Assembly (NCBI RefSeq): GCF_001025175.1
Contig: NZ_AP012324.1
Coordinates: 2,170,001-2,234,000, forward strand
DNA: 64,000 bases
DNA from: Bifidobacterium breve DSM 20213 = JCM 1192
GTDB taxonomy: Bacteria > Actinomycetota > Actinomycetes > Actinomycetales > Bifidobacteriaceae
Direction of reading: 5' to 3'
Shown here: positions 1 through 12,950 of the stretch, in pieces
Position numbering within the stretch: position 1 is the stretch's first letter
Layout of the letters: each line of letters opens with the position of its first letter
The notes under the pieces: model-generated
What the model saw: only the letters and a program-made list of their open reading frames with translations
Told to the model about the DNA's origin: nothing
Database searches by the model: none
Made by a program: the position numbers and the translations under genes

Positions 1-1711
1 GCGCATCTGGGATCACATCAACGCGATCGATGACGCCATCAGCACGCAGCAAGCGAAAATCAACACCTTTCACGAAGACACCACCCGTTTCATCGACTCC
101 GGCAAGAGCGCCACCACCAATCTTTCCGGTGCCATGAGCGGCACCGCCACCGGCGGCATTGCGGCGTTGAACACCGCACGGAGTTCGCTGACCGGCACAG
201 TGATGCCGTCACTTACTTCATCGCTGAACAGTTTCGCCGCGCTAAACGGCACGCTAAACGGCACGCTGACCTCGCTCTCAGGCACTCTTGACCAGACCAA
301 TGGCCTCTTCGACCAGCTGTCCAGCACCATCGCCCAGACCAGAACCACCATAGGCAGCGCGCAGGATTCCTTGAACCAGATCATCGATGACGTATCCACC
401 GTGCGCACCGATGTTGCCACGCTTGATAGCTCCGCCGTCTACCAGAAGATCAGGGACACGATGCACTTGGACGATAAGGGATTCGGCGAATTCATGGGTT
501 CGCCCGTCACCCTGACCACCAAGGTCGTGTACGCCATCGATAACTATGGCTCGGCCGTCACCCCGTTCTACACGAATCTGGCGCTCTGGGTAGGCGGCTT
601 CGTGCTCATCGCCATCTATAAGCTTGAGGTCGACCGCGAAAGCATACGCCGGATCAACGCCAAGCAGGCCTACCTCGGCCGATGGATGCTTCTGGTCACC
701 ATTGGTTTTCTGCAGGCCATCATTGCCACCGTGGGCGATTTGGTCCTCGGCATCCAGTGCGAGCACCCATTGCTGTTCATCTTGGCCGGCATATTCTGCT
801 CGTTCATCTATATCAATATCATCTATGCGCTGGCCGTGGCATTCCGCCATATCGGTAAAGCCATCGCCGTGATTCTGGTTATTGTGCAGATTCCGGGAGC
901 TTCTGGCCTCTACCCCATCGAAATGATGCCCGACTTCTTCCGCAAACTGCACCCGTGGCTGCCTTTCACCTACGGCATCAACGCGATGCGCGGGCCGATT
1001 GCCGGCACATACAGCAACCATTACTGGCTCGACATGCTGCACCTGTTCTGGTATCTGCCAGCAGCGCTGTTCGTAGGCCTTGTGGTGCGCCGTTATGCCA
1101 TGAATCTCAACGCATTGTTCGACCGCCGCTTGGGAGACACTGATCTGATGATCACCGAGCACAACAGCATGGTCAACGAACAGGTCAGCCTCGCATCCGT
1201 GTTCCGCACGGTTTCCGACAGCAAGGAACTCAAGGCCATCATCACCCGCCGTGCACACCGGTTCTTCGCCAGATACCCAATGATGATTGTTGCCGGCTTG
1301 GCACTGCTGACTATTCTTCCGTTCGTGTTCCTCATACTGCTGTTCGTCACACAGGAAAAAATCGCGATGCTTACGTCGTGGATTCTGTCAATCATTCTTA
1401 TCGACGCATACCTGATTGTGGTCGAATACACTCGCGAAAGCTACGCGATGCAACTGGGCGTCAGTGCGATGAACGCCGACGAATTCCGCGATGTGATGCT
1501 CAACGGCTATGTATGGCGCCGCTTCCGCTCCCATGGTCGGCATGAGGCAGCATCTGCGGAATCCGCTGTGGATACCGACCCGGATATCGGAGAGGTCACC
1601 GAGCAACTTACGCCGTTCGAGCGAACGGGCTCCACTGATTCATCGGATTCATCGAAATCATCGGAGTCCACCATCACCGACACAAACCCCGCACAGGGAG
1701 GTGCACGATGA
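1..1711 (+). CDS. YhgE/Pip-type membrane protein, 5' end outside window
   Basis: The reading frame is open from base 2 to the stop at 1709-1711, so the gene starts before the window. The visible 569 residues begin with a Ser/Thr/Asn-rich helical stretch, typical of the long extracytoplasmic coiled-coil part of YhgE/Pip proteins. From about residue 180 (YGSAVTPFYTNL) there are five hydrophobic segments resembling an ABC-2-type permease, then two more spans (MMIVAGLALL and ILSIILIDAYL) and a hydrophilic Ser/Asp-rich tail. The family is linked to phage adsorption (Pip) and to type VII or ABC-2-like export; the function here is unknown. It overlaps the next gene by ATGA at 1708-1711, so the two are translationally coupled paralogues sharing the YGSA-x-x-PFYT motif. 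Confidence 0.85.
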   Translation, partial: RIWDHINAIDDAISTQQAKINTFHEDTTRFIDSGKSATTNLSGAMSGTATGGIAALNTARSSLTGTVMPSLTSSLNSFAALNGTLNGTLTSLSGTLDQTNGLFDQLSSTIAQTRTTIGSAQDSLNQIIDDVSTVRTDVATLDSSAVYQKIRDTMHLDDKGFGEFMGSPVTLTTKVVYAIDNYGSAVTPFYTNLALWVGGFVLIAIYKLEVDRESIRRINAKQAYLGRWMLLVTIGFLQAIIATVGDLVLGIQCEHPLLFILAGIFCSFIYINIIYALAVAFRHIGKAIAVILVIVQIPGASGLYPIEMMPDFFRKLHPWLPFTYGINAMRGPIAGTYSNHYWLDMLHLFWYLPAALFVGLVVRRYAMNLNALFDRRLGDTDLMITEHNSMVNEQVSLASVFRTVSDSKELKAIITRRAHRFFARYPMMIVAGLALLTILPFVFLILLFVTQEKIAMLTSWILSIILIDAYLIVVEYTRESYAMQLGVSAMNADEFRDVMLNGYVWRRFRSHGRHEAASAESAVDTDPDIGEVTEQLTPFERTGSTDSSDSSKSSESTITDTNPAQGGAR

Positions 1712-4047
1712 AGCTCATCTGGAAGATCTTCGCACGCGATGTGCGCCAATCCACGCGCAATGTAATCGCGGTAATCGTGGCCATGGGATTGGTGATCGTA
1801 CCGGCGCTGTATGCCTGGTACAACATCGCCGCCAGCTGGGATCCATACGGCAACACCAAGGCACTCAAAGTTGCCGTGGCGAACGTCGACAAGGGATATA
1901 AGTCCGATCTCATGCCAATCACCATCAACGTTGGCGAGACCGTCACCAATACCCTGCGCGCCAATCATGACCTCGACTGGCAGTTCGTGGACAAGGACGA
2001 AGCCATCGACGGCGTGAATTCCGGCGCCTACTACGCCGCCCTCATCATCCCGAAGAGTTTTAGCGCCGACATGATGACAGTGTTCTCGCCAACCATCAAG
2101 CACGCGAAAATCGAATACTATCTCAATGAAAAAATCAACCCAATTGCACCGCATATCACCGATCAAGGCGCCAGCACGGTAGCCACCACCATTGACCAGA
2201 CCTTCGTCAAGACACTCGCCAGCGTGGCACTTGATCTGGTTTCCAATGTGTCCAACTATGCGCAAAGCCCGCAGATGGCGCAGTACGTCAACAATGCCAC
2301 CAGCCATATCTCCACCATGTCCTCCAGGTTGACTATCGCGGCTTCACAAATGGATTCCTATGCCAACCTCTTAGGGGCGGCCAACGGCATCATTGATTCG
2401 ACCGACAAATTGCTGGGATCCACTGGCTCTGCCGCAAACACCACCAAAAAGGCATTGAAGCAAACCCGCGACGGAGTGAACAGTCTGGATTCCGCATTGT
2501 CTGGCGCCGCCAGTGGCGTCGAAACCGCCCTGCAGCAGGCCGGAGCTTCATACGATACGGTCAGCAAGCAGCTTGATACCGCATTTGCCAGTATTGGCTC
2601 GCAATCCGACCAAATATCCGGCACGCTCACCGACATGCAAACCAAAGTGAACGACCAATCCGCAAGCTTCGGCGCCTACGCTTCGGCATTGCGCGAACTT
2701 GCCGGCAAGTCGTCATCACTGCCCGCCGGTGGAGATACGATTGCCAAGTGGCTCAATGCCGCAGCCGACCAAGCCACGCAGACGCAACAAGATCTCAAGA
2801 ATGTCGCCGACGATTTGGGCCGTGCCGCACAGAGCCTGGTTGATGGCACAGCGGACACCGACCAAACACTCAAAGACATCAAGGCACAAATCGCCGCCGC
2901 AAAACAGTCAGTTACACAGGCCGCGAACGATTATCAAAGCACGCTGAAGCCGCAGCTCAACAATCTGACCGCATCGATGGGTGACGTCGCCGATCAGGCA
3001 AGCTCGGTTATTGATGGGCTGTCTTCCACTGTCAACAGTGTCTCCAACCTGTCCGGCGGCATATCGGACAGCCTGAGAGACATTCAAACCACGCTCACCG
3101 ACGCCGCAAGCAACCTGAACCATTCGGCAAGTAAGCTGGACGATTTGTCCGCACAGCTTTCTGGTATCGCCAGTGGTAGCAGTACTGATCTGGATTCGAT
3201 TACCACAGCCGATCCTGATGCCATTGCTTCGCTCTTGTCTGCTCCCGTGGCGGTAGATCGCATACCGCTGTACCCAGTGGCCAACTACGGTTCCGCGATG
3301 GCTCCGTTCTACACGATTCTGTCTATCTGGGTAGGCGCAATCATCCTGGTTGCCATGATGAAAGTCTCTGTTTCCGATCATGAGAAGGCCAAGATTCTTG
3401 GGTTCGGCAATGACCTGCCTCTTGGCTCGGAGGTCGGCTTGCGCGAGGCAATGATTGCCGGACGGGTTGCCGGCCCGGCTGCCGCATTGGACGTGTTGAC
3501 GAAGCCTCGTGCCGATTCGCCTGGTAATGCGCGGCAGTTTGGCCTGCACTTGTATCAGGAGTACTTCGGCCGATATATGCTATTTGGATTCCTGGCACTG
3601 TTGCAGGGCACACTCGTATGCCTAGGTGACATGTTCTATCTCGGCGTGCAATGCGAGCATCCCGTGCAGTTCCTGATGGTCGGATGGCTGTCCGCATTGG
3701 TCTTCTCGAATATCGTGTACACCCTTACTTTGTCGTTTGGCGATATCGGCAAGGCGATTGCTGTGGTATTGCTGGTGATGCAGGTAGCAGGATCCGGCGG
3801 CACCTTCCCCATCGAGACATTGCCTCCGTTCTTCCAGGCGGCCTCGAAATGGCTGCTGTTCCCTTACGCCGTGGACGCGATGCATTCGGCAATGGCTGGA
3901 TCGTACGGCATGGAATACTGGGTCTCCATGGGTAAGCTCGCCCTTTTCCTTGTGCCTTCGCTCTTGCTTGGCTTACTGCTGCGCAGACCGGTAATCCGTT
4001 TCAACGACTGGATTATCCGCAATCTCGAGAGCACCAAGGTGATGTGA
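1708..4047 (+). CDS. YhgE/Pip-type membrane protein
   Basis: The 779-residue protein has the full YhgE/Pip plan: an N-terminal membrane span (about residues 17-38, GLVIVPALYAWYNI) followed by the family signature ASWDPYGNT. A long Ser/Ala/Gln-rich, predicted coiled-coil region runs over residues 190-510, and a C-terminal block of about six membrane spans begins near residue 525 (YGSAMAPFYT). The start is the ATG inside the ATGA overlap with the upstream paralogue, preceded by GGGAGG. Both halves of the pair probably form one membrane complex. The family is known from Lactococcus Pip (phage infection protein) and Bacillus YhgE; the transported or bound substrate is not known. The family call is firm, the role is not. 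Confidence 0.88.
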   Translation: MKLIWKIFARDVRQSTRNVIAVIVAMGLVIVPALYAWYNIAASWDPYGNTKALKVAVANVDKGYKSDLMPITINVGETVTNTLRANHDLDWQFVDKDEAIDGVNSGAYYAALIIPKSFSADMMTVFSPTIKHAKIEYYLNEKINPIAPHITDQGASTVATTIDQTFVKTLASVALDLVSNVSNYAQSPQMAQYVNNATSHISTMSSRLTIAASQMDSYANLLGAANGIIDSTDKLLGSTGSAANTTKKALKQTRDGVNSLDSALSGAASGVETALQQAGASYDTVSKQLDTAFASIGSQSDQISGTLTDMQTKVNDQSASFGAYASALRELAGKSSSLPAGGDTIAKWLNAAADQATQTQQDLKNVADDLGRAAQSLVDGTADTDQTLKDIKAQIAAAKQSVTQAANDYQSTLKPQLNNLTASMGDVADQASSVIDGLSSTVNSVSNLSGGISDSLRDIQTTLTDAASNLNHSASKLDDLSAQLSGIASGSSTDLDSITTADPDAIASLLSAPVAVDRIPLYPVANYGSAMAPFYTILSIWVGAIILVAMMKVSVSDHEKAKILGFGNDLPLGSEVGLREAMIAGRVAGPAAALDVLTKPRADSPGNARQFGLHLYQEYFGRYMLFGFLALLQGTLVCLGDMFYLGVQCEHPVQFLMVGWLSALVFSNIVYTLTLSFGDIGKAIAVVLLVMQVAGSGGTFPIETLPPFFQAASKWLLFPYAVDAMHSAMAGSYGMEYWVSMGKLALFLVPSLLLGLLLRRPVIRFNDWIIRNLESTKVM

Positions 4048-4206
4048 GACACCGAGGCAATTACTGCTTGGTGGCGATGTTGATTCCCGTTCCTGGACCG
4101 TGACATGTCGTTCGGTTCGAGTGGCAATTGCTATTGAGCACTACTGGGCTGCGATGTTGCTTCACCATCTTGAGAGAGATGACATACGGCTGCCGGAGAA
4201 GGAAAA

Positions 4207-4458
4207 CTACTTCCGCCGAGGCTTATACCCTTTCTTGCGGCTATGCGGCTTAAGCTGCTGGTTCAGCGGCACATGGCGATAGCTGGATTGCGGATCACGG
4301 TGCGTCAAATGCCAGCACCCGCAGTATTCGCAGCGGTACACCCATAGCTCGGCCCCGCGCTCAATCAGACTTTGATCGGCGGCTCGCTGGGCTTGCGCCT
4401 TGTCGTGATACATGATCTTGTTCGACGTAGCGCAACGTTTCGGGGTGAAGTAGTGCAT
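4207..4458 (-). CDS. small zinc-ribbon-like protein of unknown function
   Basis: The 83-residue protein carries CEYCGCWHLT near residue 43 and an upstream Cys at residue 9, a pattern like short actinobacterial proteins with a CxxCxxWHLT zinc-binding motif. The C-terminus is very basic (HSRKKGYKPRRK), suggesting contact with nucleic acid. It lies directly downstream of the rRNA operon terminator on the same strand. There is no Shine-Dalgarno sequence before the ATG, but a TATACT -10-like hexamer sits at 4470-4475, so the gene may have its own promoter and a very short leader. No function can be assigned. Confidence 0.6.
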   Translation of the reverse strand: MHYFTPKRCATSNKIMYHDKAQAQRAADQSLIERGAELWVYRCEYCGCWHLTHRDPQSSYRHVPLNQQLKPHSRKKGYKPRRK

Positions 4459-4485
4459 AACGGAATATCAGTATAGTTGGAGGAT

Positions 4486-4521
4486 AAAAAAAATGCCCCC
4501 GGCCGTGTGGTCGGGGGCATT
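4486..4521 (-). terminator. rRNA operon intrinsic terminator
   Basis: A 13-bp stem (4492-4504 with 4509-4521, one G-U pair) with a 4-base loop is followed on the minus strand by eight Ts (4486-4493). It lies just beyond the 3' end of 5S rRNA and fits a strong factor-independent terminator of the rRNA operon. Confidence 0.93.
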
Positions 4522-4530
4522 CGTAAGTTG

Positions 4531-4647
4531 GGTGCGGCGGCGTGCTACTCTCCCACACCCTGTCGGGTGCAGTACCATCGCCGTGCCAGGCCTTAGCTTC
4601 CGGGTTCGGAATGGGACCGGGCGTCTCACCTGGGCCATGGCCGCCGC
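4531..4647 (-). rRNA. rrf: 5S ribosomal RNA
   Basis: The 117-base segment has complementary ends (TGCGGCGGCCATGG at the 5' side, GCACGCCGCCGCA at the 3' side) forming helix I, with the usual internal 5S features such as GGTACTGCACCCG. It follows 23S in the operon and is closed by the terminator at 4486-4521. Ends were placed by the helix I pairing and may be off by 1-2 bases. Confidence 0.93.
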
Positions 4648-4805
4648 AAATCTTCTCTTGTACGGTCAGACGCTGGGGTCTGCCGGCGTGTGGCGGCCTG
4701 GGAACCGGATGGTGGACGCGATGCGTTGGTTCGTCTTGTGTTCATCCCGTGCTCATTGTCGTGCGGGATGGTTCGCAGCAGGATGCTTGCGTTCCAACCG
4801 GGGTT

Positions 4806-9847
<5,042 letters not shown>

Positions 9848-10120
9848 AAAAACCTTCATGAAAAGCATCCGAATAGATGACTCACAAAACAAAAAATCGA
9901 CGAGCACGTCCTTAAGGAAGGACGCCCTCAAAAAACCTCACCCCTCATCAAACCCTCCCGGGTACCCAACCACCACACAAGCGGCCAGGCGAGGAATGAA
10001 CTGGCAATCATTGACTATAAAGAAGTAGTACAAACACGCTCTTGAGTTCTCAAACCACCACCACACCAGCCCGAAGGCCATTCTCAGGAGGAGAACCTCC
10101 GTGCTGAGCAGCAAGAGATA

Positions 10121-10149
10121 AACTTACACGTAGATGCGAATCCGCGCAA
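10121..10149 (-). promoter_or_regulatory. candidate rRNA operon promoter
   Basis: On the minus strand TTGCGC (10144-10149) and TAAGTT (10121-10126) are separated by 17 bases and lie upstream of the leader motif. Both hexamers are weak matches to the housekeeping consensus, so this is a tentative call; other starts further upstream are possible. Confidence 0.35.
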
Positions 10150-10409
10150 ATCAGAGCGCACGAAAGACCTAGGAATCGACGTAATTACGCTGTTCCTTCG
10201 GCGTGTCGCGCAGAGCCTATTTTGCTCTGTTGAGGCCAGAATAACCCCTCAAATGTTTCTAAAAAACATCGAATCCATTATGTGACTGGCGTGTCGCGAC
10301 AGTTTTCGGCCCGTTGGCACATGTTCATCTTCCGGCAACCATCGCAGGGGCACATCCTGCGATGCATCCACACTGGCCTTATCTTCAACTGTCATTCATG
10401 AATCGCGGG

Positions 10410-10422
10410 TATACCTATAAGC
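10410..10422 (+). promoter_or_regulatory. -10 element for a probable leaderless sirtuin mRNA
   Basis: TATACC at 10410-10415 ends seven bases before the ATG at 10423, and no Shine-Dalgarno sequence is present. The spacing places the transcription start at or next to the A of the start codon. Confidence 0.5.
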
Positions 10423-11178
10423 ATGACTAAAAAGATTGCTGTATTAACCGGTGCCGGCATTTCGACCTCAGCTGGCATTCCTGATTTCCGCGGCCCTGAT
10501 GGCGTATGGACCAAGCACCCCGATCAAATGAGCGTATATGACATTGACCTGTTCTTGCGCAATAAGGAAGATCGCGAGTACTCCTGGCGATGGCAAAAAG
10601 AGTCACCGGTATGGAACGCCCAGTCCGGCGCCGCGCATAAAGCGCTGGTCAAACTGGAAAAGGCAGGCATGCTGACTCTGCTGGCCACGCAGAACTTCGA
10701 CGCATTGCACGAAAAGGCCGGAAACAGCTCAGACGTCATTGTGAATCTACATGGCACTATCGGCACTTCGCATTGTATGAAATGCCATCAAGGATACAGC
10801 ACCGCAGATATCATGGCTCGCTTGGATGAGGAACCAGATCCGCATTGTCATCGCAGATTGAAGTATCGCGGTGATATGCCCTGCAATGGCATTATCAAAA
10901 CCGACGTGGTGTATTTTGGCGAAGCCCTGCCTGAGGGCGCTATGGAGAAGTCCTACAGTTTGGCTACCAAAGCCGATGAACTGTGGGTAATCGGATCGAC
11001 CCTCGAGGTGTACCCGGCAGCAAGCATCGTGCCGGTGGCTGCGCAGGCGGGCGTGCCTATCACCATTATGAATATGGGGCACACACAGTATGACCATCTT
11101 GCAAGCCGATTGATTCATGAGGATATCGCCGTCGCGCTGCCGAAGCTGGTAAACGAAACGATTGCGGAGAACAAGTAG
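10423..11178 (+). CDS. cobB: Sir2-family NAD-dependent protein deacylase
   Basis: The 251-residue sirtuin removes acyl groups from lysines using NAD+, giving nicotinamide and O-acyl-ADP-ribose in the cytoplasm. Visible motifs are the NAD-binding GAGISTSAGIPDFRG (residues 10-24), TQNFD (89-93), the catalytic His110 in NLHGTIG, and four zinc-binding Cys at 118, 121, 142 and 154. Length and motif order are normal for a bacterial sirtuin. The gene stands alone, divergent from the rRNA operon, and is followed by a hairpin repeat that probably terminates it. Desuccinylase versus deacetylase preference cannot be settled; the Tyr/Arg pair typical of CobB-type desuccinylases is not obvious. Confidence 0.92.
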   Translation: MTKKIAVLTGAGISTSAGIPDFRGPDGVWTKHPDQMSVYDIDLFLRNKEDREYSWRWQKESPVWNAQSGAAHKALVKLEKAGMLTLLATQNFDALHEKAGNSSDVIVNLHGTIGTSHCMKCHQGYSTADIMARLDEEPDPHCHRRLKYRGDMPCNGIIKTDVVYFGEALPEGAMEKSYSLATKADELWVIGSTLEVYPAASIVPVAAQAGVPITIMNMGHTQYDHLASRLIHEDIAVALPKLVNETIAENK

Positions 11179-11308
11179 CTACTGCCGCCAAGACGACTGA
11201 GGAGAGTTCAAGCCCGAAGCTCCCCTCAGTCAGCTTCGCCGACAGCTCCCCTCAAAGAGGGGAGCCAGATTATCCTGTCTTGTCTCAGTCGCCCCCGCCG
11301 GCAGTAGC
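11178..11308. repeat. MITE-like hairpin repeat with terminal inverted arms
   Basis: The 131-bp element begins GCTACTGCCGCC (11178) and ends GGCAGTAGC (11308), with imperfect inverted arms of about 23 bases (11178-11200 and 11283-11308). Inside is GCTCCCCTCAGTC-GCTTCGC-CAGCTCCCCTCA-GAGGGGAGCC (11219-11266), which recurs nearly unchanged at 62860-62910. It starts two bases before the stop of the sirtuin gene's last codon region and probably terminates transcription from both sides. Confidence 0.75.
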
Positions 11309-11354
11309 GAATAATTCATGATTATGTTCAACCACCCACCGGCGCTTTTGCGTT

Positions 11355-11374
11355 ACCTCCCGTCAGCGGGAGGT
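11355..11374 (-). terminator. hairpin after threonine dehydratase
   Basis: ACCTCCCG and CGGGAGGT (8-bp stem, 4-base loop) lie nine bases after the ilvA stop on the minus strand, followed by AACGCAAAAG. The T-run is missing, so the stem may act together with the repeat at 11178-11308. Confidence 0.5.
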
Positions 11375-11382
11375 ATTGGACA

Positions 11383-12648
11383 TCAGTAGATGCGCTTGGG
11401 GCTAAAGCCGGCTTCTCGCAGAGCCGCAAGGATGCGGTCGATATGGTCGGGGCCGTTGGTTTCAACCGTGACACCAAGAGATACCGCATTGGTGTAATGG
11501 CCGGAGGCCTTGAACTGATCGTGATCCAGCTGGATGACGTTGGCACGCTGCTCGGCGAGCAATGTGGCCACCTTGACGAGCTGTCCCGGAGTATCCGGCA
11601 GCTCGACCTCGAAGTTCATGATGCGACCGCGGGCGATCATGCCCTTTTGAATCACTGCACCCATGGTCACGGTGTCGATGTTGCCGCCGGACATAATCGG
11701 AACCACCACGTGCGGGCCGGTGGCGGCAGCGAATTTACGGGAGCGCAGGTTCAGGTGCTCCAGCGCAGCCAGGGAAACGGCACCGGCGGCTTCGACCACC
11801 AGCTTGTGCTTCTCCAGCATGAGCAGAATCATCTCATTGATATCACGCTCGGTAACGGTCACCAGATCGTCCAGGAACTCGTTGATCAGGGCGAACGGCA
11901 GGTCGCCGGGGTGCTTGACCGCAACGCCTTCTGCAGAGGTGACCACCTGATCGGCAGGAGACAAATGGCCCGCTGCCAGCGAGTCCTTCCATGCCGGGGA
12001 CCCTTCCGGGATCGCACCGATGACGCGAACTTCGGGCTTGAACGTCTTGATGGCCAGTGCTACGCCGGCACCAAGACCGCCACCGCCAAGCGGCACCACC
12101 ACGTCAGTGACATTCGGCACGTCTTCGAGGATCTCCAGACCGATGGTGCCTTGGCCGCAAATGACTTCGTAATCGTCGAACGGCGGCACGTAAATCATGC
12201 CTTCCTTGTCGGCGAGCTCAGCAGCGTGGGCGGCGGATTCGTCGAACACATCGCCGTACAGCACCACATCGGCGCCGTAGGCCTTGGTGGCATCGACCTT
12301 CAGCGGCGGGGTGATCTGCGGCATGCAGATGGTGGCCTTCGCACCACGCTCACGGGCCGCATAGGCCACGCCCTGGGCATGGTTGCCTGCGGATGCGGTG
12401 ACAATGCCACGGGCGATCTGCTCTTCGGTGAGCGATGCGATCTTGTTGTACGCGCCGCGAATCTTGAAGGAACCGGTGACCTGCAGGTTTTCCGGCTTCA
12501 GGAGAATCTCATGACCGGTCATCTCGCTCAATACCGGCGAAGGGATAATTTCCGTATGACGGGCAGTCCCTTTGAGACGTTTGGCGGCCAGCTTCAGTTC
12601 GGCTGCATGATCACGCTGCAGCGCCTTCAAAACATCCTTCTGTTCCAT
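11383..12648 (-). CDS. ilvA: threonine dehydratase, single ACT domain
   Basis: The 421-residue PLP enzyme deaminates L-threonine to 2-oxobutanoate and ammonia, the first step towards isoleucine. The Schiff-base Lys62 lies in GSFKIRGAYNKI, the Asn/His of SAGNHAQG is at 87-93, and the phosphate-binding glycine loop PLGGGGLGAG is at 187-196. A single ACT-like domain occupies roughly residues 345-421 (NFEVELPDTPGQLVKVATLL), as in the shorter IlvA class rather than the two-domain E. coli biosynthetic form. Isoleucine or valine regulation is therefore uncertain. It is transcribed alone on the minus strand, downstream of a nested inverted repeat. Confidence 0.93.
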   Translation of the reverse strand: MEQKDVLKALQRDHAAELKLAAKRLKGTARHTEIIPSPVLSEMTGHEILLKPENLQVTGSFKIRGAYNKIASLTEEQIARGIVTASAGNHAQGVAYAARERGAKATICMPQITPPLKVDATKAYGADVVLYGDVFDESAAHAAELADKEGMIYVPPFDDYEVICGQGTIGLEILEDVPNVTDVVVPLGGGGLGAGVALAIKTFKPEVRVIGAIPEGSPAWKDSLAAGHLSPADQVVTSAEGVAVKHPGDLPFALINEFLDDLVTVTERDINEMILLMLEKHKLVVEAAGAVSLAALEHLNLRSRKFAAATGPHVVVPIMSGGNIDTVTMGAVIQKGMIARGRIMNFEVELPDTPGQLVKVATLLAEQRANVIQLDHDQFKASGHYTNAVSLGVTVETNGPDHIDRILAALREAGFSPKRIY

Positions 12649-12739
12649 AGCTTTCCATTGTATGGCGCGGGGACACCGAAAACAGTGGCTTATCTCGCTA
12701 ACGAGCGCTCATTTACGGTAATTCCCGTTCGTAATCAGC
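12649..12739. promoter_or_regulatory. upstream region of ilvA
   Basis: The 91 bases before ilvA should contain its promoter and ribosome binding site. I see no clear AGGAGG close to the ATG (the minus strand reads ACAATGGAAAGCT before ATG) and no confident -10/-35 pair. Confidence 0.3.
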
Positions 12740-12936
12740 TTTCGAGGGGCTGATTTGGCTTCGCGGGGAGGTCTATCTCCTCTTCGAGGGGCTGCCCGAT
12801 CGTGCAATGCGTGAGTATGACACATCATTTGCAGCGGTATTATGCGGTTTTCGGAGCCCGGCTATTCAGGCACCAACCCCCTGAAACGGAGATAGACCTC
12901 ATCGCGAAGCCAAATCAGCCCCTTGAAACGGAGATA
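12740..12936. repeat. nested inverted repeat with internal direct repeats
   Basis: A left arm at 12740-12780 (TTCGAGGGGCTGATTTGGCT onward) is matched by its reverse complement at 12889-12929 with only three or four mismatches over 41 bases. A second copy of the arm's outer word, CTTCGAGGGGCTG, lies at 12782-12794, and its complement CCCCCTGAAACGG at 12877-12889. The result is a four-part palindrome around an unrelated 82-base centre (12795-12876). It sits between two minus-strand genes and could terminate the alpha-glucosidase gene. Confidence 0.8.
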
Positions 12937-12950
12937 CCGCCTAGCAACAC

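Larger units (their letters stand above)
9848..10422. other. rRNA leader and divergent promoter region
   Basis: This 575-base gap holds the 16S leader and promoter on the minus strand and the sirtuin promoter on the plus strand. The leader contains TTGAGAACTCAAGAGCGTG (minus, about 10033-10055), a box A/processing-type motif repeated in the spacer. Two direct copies of GGCGTGTCGCG (10200-10210 and 10288-10298, period 88) lie further upstream. No protein-coding potential is apparent. Confidence 0.7.
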
